Translations under genes and position numbers: made by a program
The notes under the pieces: generated by a model
Told to the model about the DNA's origin: nothing
The model's input: only the letters and a program-made list of their open reading frames with translations
Databases searched by the model: none
Shown: piece after piece, positions 62,238-64,000 of the stretch
Position numbering within the stretch: position 1 is the first letter of the stretch
Layout: every line of letters starts with the position of its first letter
Assembly: GCF_900102315.1 (NCBI RefSeq)
Contig: NZ_FNBL01000003.1
Location: forward strand, 186,001 to 250,000
Source: Celeribacter baekdonensis
Lineage (GTDB): Bacteria > Pseudomonadota > Alphaproteobacteria > Rhodobacterales > Rhodobacteraceae
Reading direction: 5' to 3'
Length of the DNA: 64,000 nt

Positions 62238-63221
62238 CTATGCGAGGGCCTGACGGATGTCTGCGAGCATGGCTTTGCGCGCGGCGCGTGCCGCCAGCGC
62301 TTCGTCCATCTCGACACGTTTGAAGGTGACGGGGGTGTTGGGTTGCAATTGACCGATCAGATCCATATCCGCCGAAATCACCGCACCCAGGGTAAAATAG
62401 CCACCGCCCGAGACCGCATCGCGGTGCAACACGATGGGTTCCAAGCCGCCGGGCACCTGAATGGAGCCATAGGAATAGCAGCCATCCACGATGTTTGAGG
62501 GATCGGAGCCTGCGCCAAAGGGTTGCGGACGATCGACAAATTCCATCGGAGTGCCACCGCGGAACCGATAGCCCATGCGGTCGGCCTCAGGGGCGACCAC
62601 CCATGCGTCATCGAAAAACGCCTTTTGGCTTTTCTCGGTCAGACGGTGCCAATAGAGCCCGGTCAACACCCGCAATACGGCGGGGGTGCCGGGGCGGCGG
62701 CGGAGCGCCAGGGGAACAGAGCGCCCCTCCGCCACCACCGCGCCAGTTCCAACCGGGATCACGTCCCCGGCGGCCACGGCGCGCCCTTCGAAACCACCCA
62801 AGGCCCCGATGGGATAGGTGGACCGCGACCCAAGCGCGGGCTCGGTCGCGATGCCGCCGGAGACGGCGATGTACATCCGCGCACCGGCTTTGAGAAAGCC
62901 AAAGGACAGAACCTGACCGGGCTTGACGGTGAAGGCAGTCCATGTCTCGCGCGGGTCCCCGTCAAGCATCATCGGGATGTCCGCGCCGGTGACGGCGACG
63001 CTCATCCCTGCGCCAATTTCGGGGCCAAATTTGATCTCCGGCCCCATGAACACGGCTTCCAATCCCGCCGCGCCCTCGTCATTGCCGACCAAAAGGTTCG
63101 CAGCCCGCAGCGCCAGACGATCCATCGCACCGCCTTCGGGAATGCCAAGGTGAAAATAGCCGGGGCGGCCAAGGTCCTGAACACTGGTTGCAAGTCCCGG
63201 TTTGATGATCTCAAGCGTCAT
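62238..63221 (-). CDS. pxpC: 5-oxoprolinase subunit C / AHS2 family protein (PxpC-like)
   Basis: A 327-aa AHS2-domain protein: LEIIKPGLATSVQDLGRPGY at the N-terminus, the central GPEIKFG, and SGGYFTLGAVISADMDLIGQLQPNTPV near the C-terminus are standard. With PxpB (and PxpA) such proteins hydrolyse 5-oxoproline using ATP. Others belong to urea- or allophanate-type systems. It overlaps the pxpB-like gene by 11 bases. Whether pxpA exists upstream cannot be seen in this window. Confidence 0.9.
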   Translation of the reverse strand: MTLEIIKPGLATSVQDLGRPGYFHLGIPEGGAMDRLALRAANLLVGNDEGAAGLEAVFMGPEIKFGPEIGAGMSVAVTGADIPMMLDGDPRETWTAFTVKPGQVLSFGFLKAGARMYIAVSGGIATEPALGSRSTYPIGALGGFEGRAVAAGDVIPVGTGAVVAEGRSVPLALRRRPGTPAVLRVLTGLYWHRLTEKSQKAFFDDAWVVAPEADRMGYRFRGGTPMEFVDRPQPFGAGSDPSNIVDGCYSYGSIQVPGGLEPIVLHRDAVSGGGYFTLGAVISADMDLIGQLQPNTPVTFKRVEMDEALAARAARKAMLADIRQALA

Positions 63222-64000
63222 TGAGGGCCTCCATCAGCTTGGCGTTGAATCCGGTCATGTCGGCGTTGAACGCGTCGAGATCAAATTTGACCTCGGCGAT
63301 GCGCGGCGCATAGGTGCCCGCCTCGACCTCCTTGACGATGCGGTCGTAGTCTGTGCGATCAATCGGTTTCCATTTGACGATGTCGCCGGGGCGGAAAAAC
63401 ACCATGAAATCGCTCAGGTAGCTGGTCTTTTGCTCCGGGTCATAAATCGGCATCGGTGTGATCCCGAACATCTGATAACCACCGGCACCACGCACCGAAT
63501 AGATACAGGCAAAGCAGCCACCATGACCGACGGTCAGTTTCGGCGTATCTGTGCGGGGCCGCAGGTATTTTGGCACCTCAAGCTGTTTGTCGCGCTCGAC
63601 CAGTTGATAGAGAAACGGCAGTCCCGACACAAAGCCCACCATCGAGACGAACCAAGGCTGGGAATGATGCGCCTCGATAAAGGCGGCGACACTGTCATAG
63701 CCGTTGATCTTGGCGGCATATTCCAAATCCGATCCGTTCGGGTCTTGGTGGCGTTCGCGGAACCGCATCAGGGTTTCATGGGTCCAAGGGTCTTCATAAA
63801 ACACCGGAATTTCAATGATCCGGGTCTCAAGGCGTTTCTCTTGCGCCTCTGCCTCGTGTTCCAATTCCTTGATCTTGGCCATCATGGCGTCGGGGGCGAT
63901 GACATCGGGGTCAAACCGCACCTCAAAGGAGGCATTCGCCGGGCAAATCTCGGTCACGCCGGGGATATTCGCGGCGCGCACCAGTTTGCTTAAGGACAGG
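63211..64000 (-). CDS. pxpB: 5-oxoprolinase subunit B / AHS1 family protein (PxpB/KipI-like), partial
   Basis: The visible 263 codons encode an AHS1-domain protein. GFVSGLPFLYQL, GHGGCFACIYSVRGAGGYQMFGITP and FFRPGDIVKWKPI match the family core (GFxPGFxYL, GxxxxIYP, GGWxxIGRT variants). The frame stays open beyond the right edge, since the codons before the GTG at 63981 (LSLSKL) read on, so the true start is outside. A long helical/charged insertion (about 55-120 of the visible part) makes it larger than KipI. Coupled with pxpC downstream. Confidence 0.88.
   Translation of the reverse strand, partial: LSLSKLVRAANIPGVTEICPANASFEVRFDPDVIAPDAMMAKIKELEHEAEAQEKRLETRIIEIPVFYEDPWTHETLMRFRERHQDPNGSDLEYAAKINGYDSVAAFIEAHHSQPWFVSMVGFVSGLPFLYQLVERDKQLEVPKYLRPRTDTPKLTVGHGGCFACIYSVRGAGGYQMFGITPMPIYDPEQKTSYLSDFMVFFRPGDIVKWKPIDRTDYDRIVKEVEAGTYAPRIAEVKFDLDAFNADMTGFNAKLMEALNDA

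Overview
The window looks like chromosomal DNA of an alphaproteobacterium, most likely a Rhodobacterales (roseobacter-group) member. This rests on high GC, dense operons with ATGA/TAATG overlaps, many ABC importers, a lone TRAP binding protein, and family choices such as DUF6362, AHS1/AHS2 and XdhC. The taxon is inferred from gene content only.

Layout. 1-4500: aldehyde dehydrogenase, a small exported protein, and a two-gene nucleotide-sugar operon (ugd plus a UDP-glucuronate epimerase). 4501-4590: tRNA-Ser(GCT). 4591-11500: a decayed accessory island next to the tRNA. It holds a MobV relaxase remnant, a frameshifted DUF927 helicase, a frameshifted DUF6362 gene, ParB-like and transglutaminase-like fragments, an AT-rich orphan RHS-tip toxin-like gene overlapping a putative periplasmic immunity gene, and a plasmid-type HTH/coiled-coil protein. 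No integrase was seen. 11590-15207: tex and an orphan TRAP binding protein.

15318-26951: an apparent aromatic catabolism locus. It has a P450 with its own adrenodoxin-type ferredoxin, a LysR regulator, a XylR/DmpR-like phenol sensor whose ATPase core is degenerate, a 2,4'-dihydroxyacetophenone-dioxygenase-type cupin, an SDR, a five-gene Liv-type ABC importer and a zinc alcohol dehydrogenase. 27044-33604: amino acid oxidation genes (DadA-like, tryptophan-2-monooxygenase-like, aspartate-dehydrogenase-like), a TSUP exporter and an SDR. 34247-41360: a Dpp/Opp peptide importer, then a convergent gamma-glutamyltransferase.

41651-53684: the most novel part. A haem-oxygenase-like diiron oxidase (HDO) with a full six-residue metal-ligand pattern heads an operon with two 2Fe-2S ferredoxins, an unknown 97-aa protein, an aldehyde dehydrogenase and a TSUP permease. 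A convergent FCD-type GntR regulator follows, then a GlcG-like protein with a ferredoxin/FAD/NAD reductase, a DUF475 membrane protein, nitrilase- and isochorismatase-family hydrolases, and a NitT/TauT-type importer. GTATAC-centred palindromes sit in front of most of these units and at 33.8 kb, suggesting one GntR regulon that imports and oxidises an unidentified small nitrogen (or sulfur) compound.

53768-64000 (minus strand): AHS1/AHS2 (PxpB/PxpC-like), a TorT/Rbs-type ABC importer, and a three-subunit molybdenum hydroxylase with XdhC, probably one operon for uptake and hydroxylation of a heterocycle. PxpB runs off the right edge.
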